Source: Streptomyces fulvoviolaceus (lineage in GTDB: Bacteria > Actinomycetota > Actinomycetes > Streptomycetales > Streptomycetaceae). Taken from it: a stretch of 62,455 nucleotides of DNA. Location of the stretch: assembly GCF_000718165.1 (NCBI RefSeq), contig NZ_JOEY01000069.1, positions 1-62,455 on the forward strand. Direction: 5' to 3'. Of this stretch, positions 48,886-57,744 are shown piece after piece. The notes beneath the pieces were generated by a model. It made no database searches and had not been told where the DNA came from. It worked only from the letters and a program-made list of their open reading frames with translations. The first letter of the stretch is position 1. Each line of letters starts with the position of its first letter. The position numbers and the translations under genes were made by a program.

Positions 48886-50493
48886 GTGGTGACCTTGGAC
48901 GTACGGCCTCAGCTGCTCGACGCACTCTCCGCCCTGCGCGACCGTGTCGCCGCCGCACGCTTCCCGCTGCCCCTGGCGGGGGCGCCACGCGCGCGTGCCA
49001 ACCGCGACGAACTGCTCGCCCAGCTCGACGACTACTTGGTGCCCCGGTTGCGCCAGCCCGAAGCGCCCTTGCTGGCCGTGGTGGGAGGATCCACCGGGGC
49101 CGGCAAGTCGACCCTCGTCAACTCCCTTGTGGGGCGGCGGGTGAGCGAGGCGGGCGTACTGCGGCCGACGACACGGACCCCCGTGCTGGTCTGTCATCCG
49201 GAGGACCATCACTGGTTCAGCGGCATGCGCGTCCTGCCCGACCTCACGCGCGTGTGGGTGCCGCAACAGGAGCCGGGCGACGAGCTCCTGCTGCCCGGCG
49301 AGGACTCCGCGCGCGTGCTGCGGATCGAGACCGCCGACACCATGCCACCGGGCCTCGCGCTCCTCGACGCCCCCGACGTCGACTCCCTCGTCGCGGACAA
49401 CCGTGTCCTCGCCGCCGAGCTGATGTGCTCGGCCGACATCTGGATCATGGTCACCACGGCCGCCCGGTACGCCGACGCCGTCCCCTGGCACCTCCTGCGC
49501 ACCGCCAAGGAGTACGACGCCATGCTTGTGACGGTGCTCGACCGGGTGCCGCACCAGGTCGTCTCCGAGGTGTCGCGGCAGTACGCGGCGCTCCTCACCA
49601 AGGCCGGACTCGGCGACGTACCCCGCTTCACGGTGCCGGAACTGCCCGAGTCGGCCTGGGGCGGCGGGCTCCTGCCGCTCACCGCCGTGGCGTCGCTGCG
49701 GACCTGGCTCCTCCAGCAGGCCCAGGACCCCGCGGCCCGCGGCTACGCCGTCGCCCGTACGGCCCACGGTGTCCTCGCCTCGCTCAAGGCCCGGATGCCC
49801 GAACTGGCCAGTGCCGCCGCCGCACAGTACGCGGCAGCGCTGCGGCTCACCGCCGCCGTCGACGGGGCGTACGACAGCGAGTACGCGCGCGTGCGGGGCC
49901 GTCTGCAGGCCGGTGCCGTGCTCGCCGGTGACGCCCTGAAGCGCTGGCGCGCCTTCCCGCTCGACTGCTCAGCCGCCGAGCTCCTCGACGCGCTCGTGGA
50001 GAGCCTGGGCGCGCTCCTGCTGTGCGCGGTCACCGCCGCCGACGAGCGCGTCGACGAGTCCTGGCGGCGCGAACCGGCGGCGGGCGCGCCGGAGCTGACG
50101 GACCGTGACCCGTCCCTGGAGAGCCCCGAGCACCGGATCGGGATCGCCGTACGGCGGTGGCGGCGGGAGCTGGAGGAGTACGCCGAGGAAGAGGTCCGCG
50201 ACCTCGACCGGAGCGTCGCCCCGGATCCCGAGGTGGTCGCCGCCCTCGTCGCCACCGCACTGCTCGGCGGACGCCGGGCGCGCTCGGCCGGCGAGGGGCT
50301 CGCCGAACGGATCGGCGCACACGGCGCCCTGCGGCTGCGCGACCGGGGCGGGCGGCTGCTCACCGACCACCTGGACCGCGTCATGCACACCGAACGCGAG
50401 CGCCGTCTCGCCCCGCTCGATGCACTCGACGTACACCCGGAACCCCAGGCCGAACTCATCGCCGCGCTGTCCGTACTGCAGAAGGAGAGGTGA
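48886..50493 (+). CDS. dynamin-family GTPase
   Basis: The product has 535 residues. A P-loop GGSTGAGKS near residue 67 is followed by a switch-like RPTTRTP, the G3-type strand [11 protein letters not shown] and a VTVLDRVP segment in the NKxD position. The C-terminal half is helical and rich in Ala and Leu, as in bacterial dynamin-like proteins. Such proteins act in pairs on membranes. The start is GTG 48886 or 48889 ([14 protein letters not shown]); an in-frame ATG at 48847 exists, but the 13 codons between lack GC3 bias. It is followed after 3 bp by a second GTPase gene, so the two form an operon. Streptomyces uses paired dynamin-like proteins in sporulation septation; whether this pair is related is not shown here. 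Confidence 0.75.
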   Translation: MVTLDVRPQLLDALSALRDRVAAARFPLPLAGAPRARANRDELLAQLDDYLVPRLRQPEAPLLAVVGGSTGAGKSTLVNSLVGRRVSEAGVLRPTTRTPVLVCHPEDHHWFSGMRVLPDLTRVWVPQQEPGDELLLPGEDSARVLRIETADTMPPGLALLDAPDVDSLVADNRVLAAELMCSADIWIMVTTAARYADAVPWHLLRTAKEYDAMLVTVLDRVPHQVVSEVSRQYAALLTKAGLGDVPRFTVPELPESAWGGGLLPLTAVASLRTWLLQQAQDPAARGYAVARTAHGVLASLKARMPELASAAAAQYAAALRLTAAVDGAYDSEYARVRGRLQAGAVLAGDALKRWRAFPLDCSAAELLDALVESLGALLLCAVTAADERVDESWRREPAAGAPELTDRDPSLESPEHRIGIAVRRWRRELEEYAEEEVRDLDRSVAPDPEVVAALVATALLGGRRARSAGEGLAERIGAHGALRLRDRGGRLLTDHLDRVMHTERERRLAPLDALDVHPEPQAELIAALSVLQKER

Positions 50494-50496
50494 CCG

Positions 50497-52473
50497 GTGA
50501 CCGCCGTCACGGATCAGGACCACACAGAGCATGCGGATCACACGGATCACGCGGATCACGCCGCTTCCGAGGACGAGCAGGCAGGGAACGCCGTCCCTGT
50601 GGAGGACGTTTCGGAGGCAGTTTCGGAGGAGGCGGAAACCGAGGCCGCAGAGGCCGCAGAGGCCACCGAGGGGGAAGCCGTCGACGCCGTAGCCCTTGAA
50701 GAGCCCGAGCCCGAGCCCGACGAACCCGCGAACAGCGGGCACGCGTGCGTGGAGGACGACGAGGCCTCCTCCGGCCGTCCGGACTGGGACGACGGGCTCA
50801 TCGCGCGGCGCGTCACCGAGGCCACCGCCGCCGAGCACGTCGCCGTCGTGGAGACCCGGGCCCACAGCCCGCAGACCGCGGCCCCGCTGGCGTACGACGG
50901 CCCCCTGCGCTCCCGCCTCGACGCGCTGCGGGAGCTGATCGGGCTCTCGCGCACCCGGCTCGACAGCCGGACGCTCGCCGAGGCCGGCCGGGTCCTGGAC
51001 GAGGCGGCGGCCCGGCGCAGACTCTCCGGGCAGCACACCGTCGTGGCCATCGCGGGCGCGACGGGGAGCGGCAAGTCGCAGCTGTTCAACTCGCTCGCCG
51101 GAGTGCCCATCTCGGAGACCGGCGTACGGCGGCCCACCACCGCCGCGCCGATCGCGTGCAGTTGGAGCGACGGCGCGGCGAGTCTCATCGAGCGGCTCGG
51201 CATCCCGCCCCGGCTCAGGCGTCGCCCGTTGCAGAGCGCCGAGGCGGAGGCGCAGCTGCGGGGGTTGGTCCTGATCGACCTGCCCGACCACGACTCGGCC
51301 GCCGTGCAGCACCGCGAGCAGGTGGACCGGATCCTCGCGCTCGTCGACGCGGTCGTCTGGGTCGTCGACCCCGAGAAGTACGCCGACGCCGTCCTGCACG
51401 AGCGCTATCTGCGGCCCATGGCGGGGCACGCTGAGGTCATGTTCGTCGTCCTCAACCAGATCGACCGGCTGCCCGGGGAGGCCACCGACCAGGTCCTCGA
51501 CGACCTGCGGAGGCTGCTCGACGAGGACGGGATCGCGCTGGGGGAGTACGGCGAGCCGGGCGCGACCGTGCTCGCGCTGTCCGCGCTCACCGGGGACGGG
51601 GTGGGGGAACTGCGGGAGGCGCTCGGCCAGTTCGTCGCCGAGCGCGGGGCGCCCGCGCGTCGGATCGCGGCCGACGTGGATGCCGCCGCGTGGCGGCTGC
51701 GGCCCGTCTACGCGACGGGGCGGCGGACCGGGCTCAGCGAGGAGGCGCGGGACGAGTTCGCCGCGCGGCTCGCCGATGCGGTGGGCGCCACCGCGGCGGG
51801 CGAGGCGGCCGAACGCGCCTGGCTGCGCAACGCCAACCGCGCGTGCGGGACGCCCTGGCTGCGGCTGTGGCGGTGGTACCAGGACCGGCTCGAATCCCCC
51901 ACGGGACGGCTGCCGTTGCGCTCCCAGGCGGACGAGGAGGCGACGGCCCGGCAGCGCGTCGAGCACGCGGTGCGGACGGTGGCCGACCGGGCCTCGGCCG
52001 GACTGCCCGCGGCGTGGGCGCAGGCGGTGCGCGAGGCGGCCGTACGCGGATCCCAGGGCCTGCCCGAGGCGCTGGACGAACTGGCGGCCCGGGCGGGGCT
52101 GCCGCCGGGGAAGCCGCCGCGACCCGGCTGGTGGCCGGGTGCCGTGCTGGCGCAGGCATCCATGACGATCCTCCAGGTCGTCGGCGGGCTGTGGCTGGTG
52201 GGCCAGATCATCGGGTTCATGTCGCCGAACCTCGGGGTTCCGGTGCTGCTGATGGTGGTCGGCATCATCGGCGGCCCGCTCGTCGAGTGGAGCTGTCGGA
52301 TGGCGGCGCGGGGTCCTGCGCGGCGGTACGGCGTGGATGCGGAGCGGCGCCTGCGGGAGGCGGCGGCCGGGTGCGGGCGGGCCCGGGTGCTGGATCCGGT
52401 GGCGGCGGAGCTGCTGCGGTACCGGGAGGTGCGGGAGCAGTACGGGAGGGTCGTGGGCGTCGGCGTGACGTGA
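50497..52473 (+). CDS. YfjP-family GTPase with C-terminal membrane helices
   Basis: The product has 658 residues. The first ~130 are acidic and low complexity (His/Asp then Glu/Ala). A GTPase domain follows with P-loop GATGSGKS at ~187, RRPTTAAP, DLPDHDS as the G3 motif and NQID as the G4 motif. Two hydrophobic segments near 555-580 and 585-605 suggest a hairpin in the membrane. This is the YfjP/Era-like family, partner type of the preceding dynamin-like gene. Start GTG 50497 lies 3 bp after that gene's stop, with AGGAGAGG upstream, so they are made together. A joint role in membrane or cell-division events is inferred from the pairing. Confidence 0.8.
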   Translation: MTAVTDQDHTEHADHTDHADHAASEDEQAGNAVPVEDVSEAVSEEAETEAAEAAEATEGEAVDAVALEEPEPEPDEPANSGHACVEDDEASSGRPDWDDGLIARRVTEATAAEHVAVVETRAHSPQTAAPLAYDGPLRSRLDALRELIGLSRTRLDSRTLAEAGRVLDEAAARRRLSGQHTVVAIAGATGSGKSQLFNSLAGVPISETGVRRPTTAAPIACSWSDGAASLIERLGIPPRLRRRPLQSAEAEAQLRGLVLIDLPDHDSAAVQHREQVDRILALVDAVVWVVDPEKYADAVLHERYLRPMAGHAEVMFVVLNQIDRLPGEATDQVLDDLRRLLDEDGIALGEYGEPGATVLALSALTGDGVGELREALGQFVAERGAPARRIAADVDAAAWRLRPVYATGRRTGLSEEARDEFAARLADAVGATAAGEAAERAWLRNANRACGTPWLRLWRWYQDRLESPTGRLPLRSQADEEATARQRVEHAVRTVADRASAGLPAAWAQAVREAAVRGSQGLPEALDELAARAGLPPGKPPRPGWWPGAVLAQASMTILQVVGGLWLVGQIIGFMSPNLGVPVLLMVVGIIGGPLVEWSCRMAARGPARRYGVDAERRLREAAAGCGRARVLDPVAAELLRYREVREQYGRVVGVGVT

Positions 52474-52713
52474 ATCGGGGCTGGAGATCGGGGCCTGGGG
52501 CCGAGGGATTCGGGGCGCGTCCCTCGTCCGGGTGGCGGAGTTTTCCACAGCCCGGCGGTGGTCCACAGGGCTCAGCGGGCTCGGCCCGGCGGAGGCAGTC
52601 TGGCGGTGCGGCGATCGCGAGGAACGTGATCGCCGCGGCAGACGCAGCCGTACGGGACGGGCCCGTAGGCATGTCCGCCCGGCCTCGCGGGCCGGGTGAG
52701 GGAGGGGATCGAG

Positions 52714-53184
52714 ATGAACGAGACGATCATCAGTGTGGTGGGCAACGTGGCGACCCAGCCGGTGTACCGGGATCTCGCGACGGGACCGTCCGCCCGCTTC
52801 CGGATGGCGGTGACCGCGCGCTACCTGGATCGCGAGAAGAACGTGTGGACGGACGGGCACACCAACTTCTTCACGGTGTGGGCCAATCGACAGCTCGCGA
52901 CCAATGTGGCGGCGTCGCTGTCGGTGGGGGAACCCGTCGTGGTCCAGGGCCGGCTGAAGGTGCGTTCCGATGTGCGCGAGGGACAGAGCTGGACCTCGGC
53001 GGACATCGACGCGGTGGCGATCGGCCATGACATGGCACGGGGCACGTCCGTCTTCCGGCGGGGGCAGAGGCCGGAGACCGGGACGGCGTCGGCCGGCGAG
53101 CCCTCGCAGCCCGAGCCGAACTGGGAGACCCCCGTCGACGGCACGGCGTCCCCACGGGAGCCGGAACCCGCCGCGGTGACATGA
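52714..53184 (+). CDS. ssbB: single-stranded DNA-binding protein, SsbB-like
   Basis: The product has 156 residues with an OB-fold: ETIISVVGNVATQPVYRDL, then RFRMAVTARY, NFFTVWANRQLATNVAASL and a GEPVVVQGRLKV strand. It lacks the acidic DDDIPF-type C-terminal tip that the main SSB uses to recruit replication partners, ending in PAAVT instead. That length and tail fit the second Streptomyces SSB paralogue (SsbB), known to be needed for chromosome segregation in spores. ATG 52714 has GGAGGGG about 7 bases upstream. It follows the GTPase pair by 240 bp. Confidence 0.85.
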   Translation: MNETIISVVGNVATQPVYRDLATGPSARFRMAVTARYLDREKNVWTDGHTNFFTVWANRQLATNVAASLSVGEPVVVQGRLKVRSDVREGQSWTSADIDAVAIGHDMARGTSVFRRGQRPETGTASAGEPSQPEPNWETPVDGTASPREPEPAAVT

Positions 53185-53431
53185 CGTCAGCCGGCCGAAC
53201 TGCGGCTTATCGGCGAATGCGTACCGAACGACCCCGGTGGATTTGTCGATAAGCCCTGCTCGTTGGTGATCTTGGCGATAACGATTCCGAGTCGGATCGG
53301 TTGCCCGACGTCCTCACCGGGAGCCGTGGTGCGCCGCTTACCTAGGATGCCGGACGTAGCTCTTGTGGCTTCTGATTCTGCTGGTGGGACCGTCGCCCCA
53401 CGTCAACGGGTCCCGCGCAAAGGGGAGTTCT
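53185..53431 (+). promoter_or_regulatory. upstream region of the thioester protein gene
   Basis: This 247-bp gap is relatively AT-rich around 53240-53295 (several TCGATAA/GCGATAAC stretches) and probably holds the promoter of the cell-wall protein gene. I see no well-spaced promoter boxes. The end has a clear ribosome site (AAGGGGAG) 5 bases before the GTG. Confidence 0.35.
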
Positions 53432-54844
53432 GTGTTTTCTTCGTTCTCTGCGTTGTTCGCGCGCAGGCCGGGGGCGGCCCGCGTCGCCGCGGCGACGCTG
53501 GTGTCCGGGCTCGTCGCGGCCGGCGTGCTGGCCGGTGCCGGTACGGCCGCCGCCGACGACGGGACGTCGCAGAACCAGGGCGGGGCGACCGCGACGATAG
53601 GCGGCCTGAAGACCTACGGCACGGCCGTCATACACGACACCTCCGGGGACCTTGAGGTGTCGGCGGGGCTGTTCGAGATGTCCGTCGAGGGCGGCGGCAC
53701 CCTGCAGACGTACTGCGTCGACCTCCACAACCCCACGCAACGGGACGCCAGGTACCACGAGACCGCGTGGAGCAGCACCTCGCTGGGCGCCAACAAGGAC
53801 GCGGGCCGGATCCGCTGGATCCTGCAGAACTCCTACCCGCAGGTCAACGACCTCGCGGCGCTCGCCGCCAAGGCCGGCGTGAAGAGCGGTCTCACCGAGC
53901 AGGACGCGGCGGCCGGCACCCAGGTGGCCATCTGGCGCTACTCGGACGACGCGGACGTCGACGCCGTCGACCCGCAGGCCGAGAAGCTCGCGGACTACCT
54001 GGAGAAGAACGCCCGTGACCTGGCGGAGCCCGAGGCCTCGCTGACGCTCGACCCGCCCGCGGTCTCCGGCCGCTCCGGCGGGCTGCTCGGCCCGGTGACG
54101 GTGCACACCAACGCGGCCGGCGTGACGGTGACGCCACCGGCGGACGCGGCCACGAGCGGGGTGCGGATCGTCGACACGACCGGCAAGCCCGTCACCTCCG
54201 CCACCGACGGCAGCCGACTGTTCTTCGACGTGCCCGAGGACGCCGCGGCCGGCTCGGCCGACCTCACCGTCCAGGCCTCGACCACCGTGCCCGTCGGCCG
54301 CGCCTTCGCGTCCGAGAGCCGGAGCCAGACCCAGATCCTGGCCGGCTCCAGCGAGTCGACGGTCTCGGCGACGGCGAGCGCGATCTGGGCGAAGCAGGGC
54401 GCGATACCCGCGCTGTCCGCGGTGCGGAACTGCGCCAAGGGCGGCGTGGACGTCACCGCGGCCAACGAGGGCGACGAGAAGTTCACCTTCGAGCTGATGG
54501 GCATCGAGTACGACATCGCGGGGGGCGAGTCCCGGACGGTGACGATCCCCCTGCAGGAGGATCAGGCGTACGACTTCACGATCACGGGGCCGGACGGCTT
54601 CGAGAAGCGCTTCACGGGCGTGCTCGACTGCCAGACGCAGGGCAGCGAGACGGGTGACGCGACCCAGACCCTCAGCGAGCCGAGCCCCGCCACGGTGGGC
54701 GGCACCGCCACCGACGTGAACCTCGCCGAGACCGGCGGCTCCGGCGCGACGCCGATGATCGCGGGCGTGGCCATCGCCCTGGTACTGCTGGGCGGGGCGG
54801 CGCTGGTGCTTGTGGGCAAGAAGGAGAACGCTTCGCGGGGCTGA
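53432..54844 (+). CDS. cell-wall-anchored thioester-domain (TQXA) protein, LAETG sortase substrate
   Basis: The product has 470 residues. A signal peptide (hydrophobic ~20-40, cleavage after GTAAA) is followed by a thioester domain with TYCVD (Cys95) and TQVAIWRY (Gln164). In this family these two side chains form an internal Cys-Gln thioester that can bond covalently to host or surface amines. Two or three beta domains follow, then LAETG, a hydrophobic helix and GKKENASRG. LAxTG with a short charged tail is the signal used by Streptomyces class E sortases. The start is GTG 53432 with AAGGGGAG upstream. The protein should be displayed on the wall as an adhesin-like molecule. A relic of a second such C-terminus lies at 57032-57151. 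Confidence 0.9.
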   Translation: MFSSFSALFARRPGAARVAAATLVSGLVAAGVLAGAGTAAADDGTSQNQGGATATIGGLKTYGTAVIHDTSGDLEVSAGLFEMSVEGGGTLQTYCVDLHNPTQRDARYHETAWSSTSLGANKDAGRIRWILQNSYPQVNDLAALAAKAGVKSGLTEQDAAAGTQVAIWRYSDDADVDAVDPQAEKLADYLEKNARDLAEPEASLTLDPPAVSGRSGGLLGPVTVHTNAAGVTVTPPADAATSGVRIVDTTGKPVTSATDGSRLFFDVPEDAAAGSADLTVQASTTVPVGRAFASESRSQTQILAGSSESTVSATASAIWAKQGAIPALSAVRNCAKGGVDVTAANEGDEKFTFELMGIEYDIAGGESRTVTIPLQEDQAYDFTITGPDGFEKRFTGVLDCQTQGSETGDATQTLSEPSPATVGGTATDVNLAETGGSGATPMIAGVAIALVLLGGAALVLVGKKENASRG

Positions 54845-54865
54845 TCGGGGGAATGATCGGGGGCT

Positions 54866-55050
54866 CTTCGCGGGGCCGCCCGGGAGTCTTGCGTGAGGTC
54901 GGCCGAGGGGCCTGCGCGGGGCCGGGCGGGAGCTCCGCGTAGGGCTCGCCGGGAGACCTTTGCGGGACTGGCCGGGTGTCCTTCGCGGGACTGACCGGGT
55001 GTCCTCGCGGGCCGGGGGCGGGAGGCCTGTGTGAGATTGCCGGGGCGTCC
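54866..55050. repeat. degenerate ~27-30 bp tandem repeats
   Basis: Between the thioester gene and the GS-repeat gene, a GC-rich unit resembling CTTCGCGGGACTGGCCGGGTGTC recurs roughly seven or eight times with many changes. Two neighbouring copies (54960-55010) are nearly identical. On the minus strand the same bases give a Pro/Arg/Ala-rich open frame, which I consider a by-product. Its role is unknown. Confidence 0.45.
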
Positions 55051-55077
55051 GCTCGGCCGGCCGGGCAGAATGGCCGT

Positions 55078-55452
55078 ATGGCCAAGTCGCCCGCACTGCA
55101 CGCCTCGCACACCCCCTCCGGCTCCGTCCTGTCCCTGTGGTCCAAGGACTCGGTGCTGTCGATCGGATCGGTGGGCTCGGTCCTGTCCATCGGCTCCGTG
55201 GGCTCCGCACTGTCCGTCGGCTCGATCGGCAGTGCCCTCTCCGCGGGCTCGATCGGCTCGGCCCTGTCCCTGATCTCGGCCGGCTCCTGGCTGAGCACTG
55301 GCTCGGTCCTGTCGGCCCAGTCCCGTTGGTCGGCCCTGTCCTGGCGCTCGTCCGGCGGCTTCCGCTCGGCCGGAGCCGCGGGGGTCGTGACGGTGGCGGC
55401 CGTGCTCCTGGCCCGGCGGACCTTGCAGAGGACGTCGGCCACGGCCGGCTGA
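55078..55452 (+). CDS. small GSVLS-repeat protein with C-terminal membrane helix
   Basis: The product has 124 residues. After a short polar start it repeats S-[VA]-L-S-x-G-S-[VI]-G every eight to twelve residues (DSVLSIGSVGSVLSIGSVGS and onward) for about 75 residues, then has one hydrophobic helix (AGAAGVVTVAAVLLARR). The spacing of small and aliphatic residues is like a beta-helix or glycine-zipper pattern. Similar proteins are widespread in Streptomyces but have no known function. ATG 55078 lacks a strong ribosome site. It could interact with the envelope protein encoded upstream. Confidence 0.65.
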   Translation: MAKSPALHASHTPSGSVLSLWSKDSVLSIGSVGSVLSIGSVGSALSVGSIGSALSAGSIGSALSLISAGSWLSTGSVLSAQSRWSALSWRSSGGFRSAGAAGVVTVAAVLLARRTLQRTSATAG

Positions 55453-55602
55453 TCCGGGCGGTCCACCTCTGGGACCAGCTGGGCCGCGCGCAGGTGCTGC
55501 AACTGGTGAACCGGTGTACGTGGTCCGCCGTTTGTGGGGTGCACGCGAACGGGAAGGTTATCGGTTCAACCATGACCTTCCGGTCACAGGAGGCGTGTGC
55601 CG

Positions 55603-56946
55603 ATGCCCAGTTCCTCCGAAGGTTCAGAAGCCCCCATACGCACCTGCCCAGTTGACGTCGCCGAGGTCGTCCCGGCTGATCCGGCCGCGGTCGGCGGAGC
55701 GCGCCGAGTCGTCGTCACCGGTCTGGGGGCCGTCTCCCCGCTGGGGGTCGGCGTCGGCGAGTTGTGGCGTGGGCTGCTCGAAGGGCGGCACGGGATAAGG
55801 GAGTTGGAGGGGGAGGAGTTCGCCGGACTGCCGGTCCGGGTCGCCGGGGTCGTCCCCGCGGATCCCGGCGAGCTGCTGCCCAGGCCAGTCGCACGACGGA
55901 TGAACCGGGCCGCCCAGTTCGGCGTGCTGGCAGCGCGCGAGGCCTGGGCCGACGCCGGTTTCGTGGTCGGCGGGACGCGGGAGAGCGGACTCGACCCGGA
56001 ACGCGTGGGGGTCAGCCTCGGAGCCATCCTCGGGGACGCGTCCGTACTCGTGGGCGGCGACCGCAAGCTGAGGGAGAAGGGACCGCGCGCGGTCTCACCA
56101 CTCACCACACCCATGACGGTGCCGTCGCAGGCCGCCTCCCAGGTCTCCCTCGACCTCCACATCACCGGCGAGGCACGAACCGTGACCAGCGCGTGCGCCT
56201 CAGGCCACGAGGCCATCGGCCAGGCCATCGACCGCATACGCCACGGCCACCTCGACATCGCCCTCGCGGGCGGCGCGGAAGCCGTCGTCACGCCGGCGAT
56301 CATGGCATCGTTCGCCGCGATGCGGGCGCTGTCCACGGCGGGGCTGGGGGAGGGGTCCCCGTCACGACCGTTCGCCAAGACACGGGACGGTTTCGTCAAC
56401 GGGGAGGGCGCGGGCGTACTCGTGCTGGAGTCGGAGGACCATGCGCGAGCCCGGGGCGCGCGCATCTACTGCGAGGCCGCGGGCTGGGGCCTGTCCGCCG
56501 ACGCCCACCACATGGCCGCCCCCGACCCCACGGGCAGCGGGATCGCCCTCGCCCTGCGCCGAGCACTGCGGGACGCCGGCGGCCAGGCGGCGGACGTCGT
56601 CCACGTCAACGCCCACGCCACCGCCACGCCCGACGGCGACCTGGCGGAGTCGGCAGCACTCCGGACGGTCCTGGACCACCACTCCGTACCCGTAACCGCC
56701 CTCAAGGGCCACCTCGGCCACCTCCAGGGCGCCGCAGGCGGAGTCGAGGCCGTCGCCGCAGCCCTCACCCTGCACCACGGCGTCATCCCCCCGACCGTCG
56801 GTTGCGACGAACTGGACGACGCGATCCCCCTGGACGTGGTGACAGGCGCACCCCGCCCGCTCCCCGACGACGGCGACCTGCTCCTGAGCAATTCCTTCGG
56901 CTTCGGCGGTCACAACGCGGTGCTCGCGTTGCGCCGGCTGAGGTGA
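55603..56946 (+). CDS. beta-ketoacyl-ACP synthase (FabF/KAS II type)
   Basis: The product has 447 residues with the thiolase-fold Cys-His-His triad: SACASG (Cys198), NAHATAT (His338) and KGHLGHLQG (His370), plus GFGGHN near the end. It would condense an acyl chain on Cys with malonyl-ACP. The ~35-residue N-terminal extension before RRVVVTGLGAVSPLG is longer than in FabF, and no acyl-carrier or partner gene is adjacent, so it is probably a stand-alone paralogue rather than the main FabF. ATG 55603 is chosen because AGGAGG lies 9 bases upstream; GTG 55597 is too close to it. Confidence 0.85.
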   Translation: MPSSSEGSEAPIRTCPVDVAEVVPADPAAVGGARRVVVTGLGAVSPLGVGVGELWRGLLEGRHGIRELEGEEFAGLPVRVAGVVPADPGELLPRPVARRMNRAAQFGVLAAREAWADAGFVVGGTRESGLDPERVGVSLGAILGDASVLVGGDRKLREKGPRAVSPLTTPMTVPSQAASQVSLDLHITGEARTVTSACASGHEAIGQAIDRIRHGHLDIALAGGAEAVVTPAIMASFAAMRALSTAGLGEGSPSRPFAKTRDGFVNGEGAGVLVLESEDHARARGARIYCEAAGWGLSADAHHMAAPDPTGSGIALALRRALRDAGGQAADVVHVNAHATATPDGDLAESAALRTVLDHHSVPVTALKGHLGHLQGAAGGVEAVAAALTLHHGVIPPTVGCDELDDAIPLDVVTGAPRPLPDDGDLLLSNSFGFGGHNAVLALRRLR

Positions 56947-57031
56947 CGCCGATCTGACCGCACTCTGAGCGCACGGCGTGCGGCTGGTGCGACGCCACCG
57001 GTACACGTGCCTCAGGAGGAGGGCCAAGCAG

Positions 57032-57151
57032 GTGGGCCCGGAATGTGGCGGCTCCAGCGCGACACCGGTGATCGCGGGCGTGGCCATCGCCCTTGTCCTG
57101 CTGGGGCGCGGCGCCGGTGGTCTTCCGCGAGAAGCAGGGGTGACTTCCTGA
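57032..57151 (+). pseudogene. relic of a second LAETG-type sorting signal
   Basis: The frame reads CGGSSATPVIAGVAIALVLL, nearly the same as GGSGATPMIAGVAIALVLL at the end of the thioester protein. After the hydrophobic run the frame shifts: one frame gives RGAGGLPREAG, and the next gives AAPVVFREKQG and a stop, which looks like the true tail. The Cys/Gln domain and LAETG Thr are gone. An AGGAGGAGG precedes a GTG at 57032, so a 39-residue peptide might still be made, but I read it as a duplicated 3' end in decay. Confidence 0.6.
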
Positions 57152-57161
57152 CCGGGGGTCG

Positions 57162-57566
57162 CTACTGAGCCGCACCCGCCAGCAGCCAGTGTCGTACGGG
57201 AATCTCCAGCAGAACCCGGTCTCCGCCCGGCCGGTGCGGGGCGGAGACGTCCCACGCGTACTTCACGGCGAAGGCGTCCGTGACGTCCTTCGGGAACGGC
57301 AGCCGGTGCAGCACTGCCTCCCCTTCGGCGACGACGGGATACCGCCCGTCCTCCAGCGCCAGGGAGACCCGCGGGAACTTCTCGATGTTGCGGACCTTGA
57401 CCGAGTCCGCGTCCGCCCCGACCCACCAACTGCCTCGCAGAAAAACGAACCAGACGGGCGTCACATGAGGAGACCCGTCCGCCCGGACGGTGCACAGCCA
57501 GACGTTCCTCTCCCGCTCCAGCCGATCCCGCACGGCGCCCTCGGTCATCACCATGGGATCACTCAT
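57162..57566 (-). CDS. PPOX-class FMN/F420-dependent oxidoreductase family protein
   Basis: The product has 134 residues with the split-barrel pattern of pyridoxamine-phosphate-oxidase-like proteins: RNVWLCTVRADGSPHVTPVW, then WWVGADADSVKVRNI and FPRVSLALEDGRYPVVAEG. In actinobacteria this subgroup commonly binds F420 or FMN and reduces small molecules. The ATG at 57566 is used; ATG 57554 is possible. It is divergent from the quinone-oxidoreductase-like gene across 178 bp, and the pair may share regulation. Substrate unknown. Confidence 0.8.
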   Translation of the reverse strand: MSDPMVMTEGAVRDRLERERNVWLCTVRADGSPHVTPVWFVFLRGSWWVGADADSVKVRNIEKFPRVSLALEDGRYPVVAEGEAVLHRLPFPKDVTDAFAVKYAWDVSAPHRPGGDRVLLEIPVRHWLLAGAAQ

Positions 57567-57744
57567 ACGGGACAGGGGCCGACGACGACAATCAGGACGA
57601 CGACGATCAGAGAGACCGGTTCCGCCAGGGGTGGAAGTGAATCTCAACAGGCGGATAACCGGGGCGAGTCGGGAATGAAGCCGCAGCGGCCGCACGTTGA
57701 CCACCGCCGACCGACTCTCCTGCCGACGGGAAGAAGGCAGCCCC

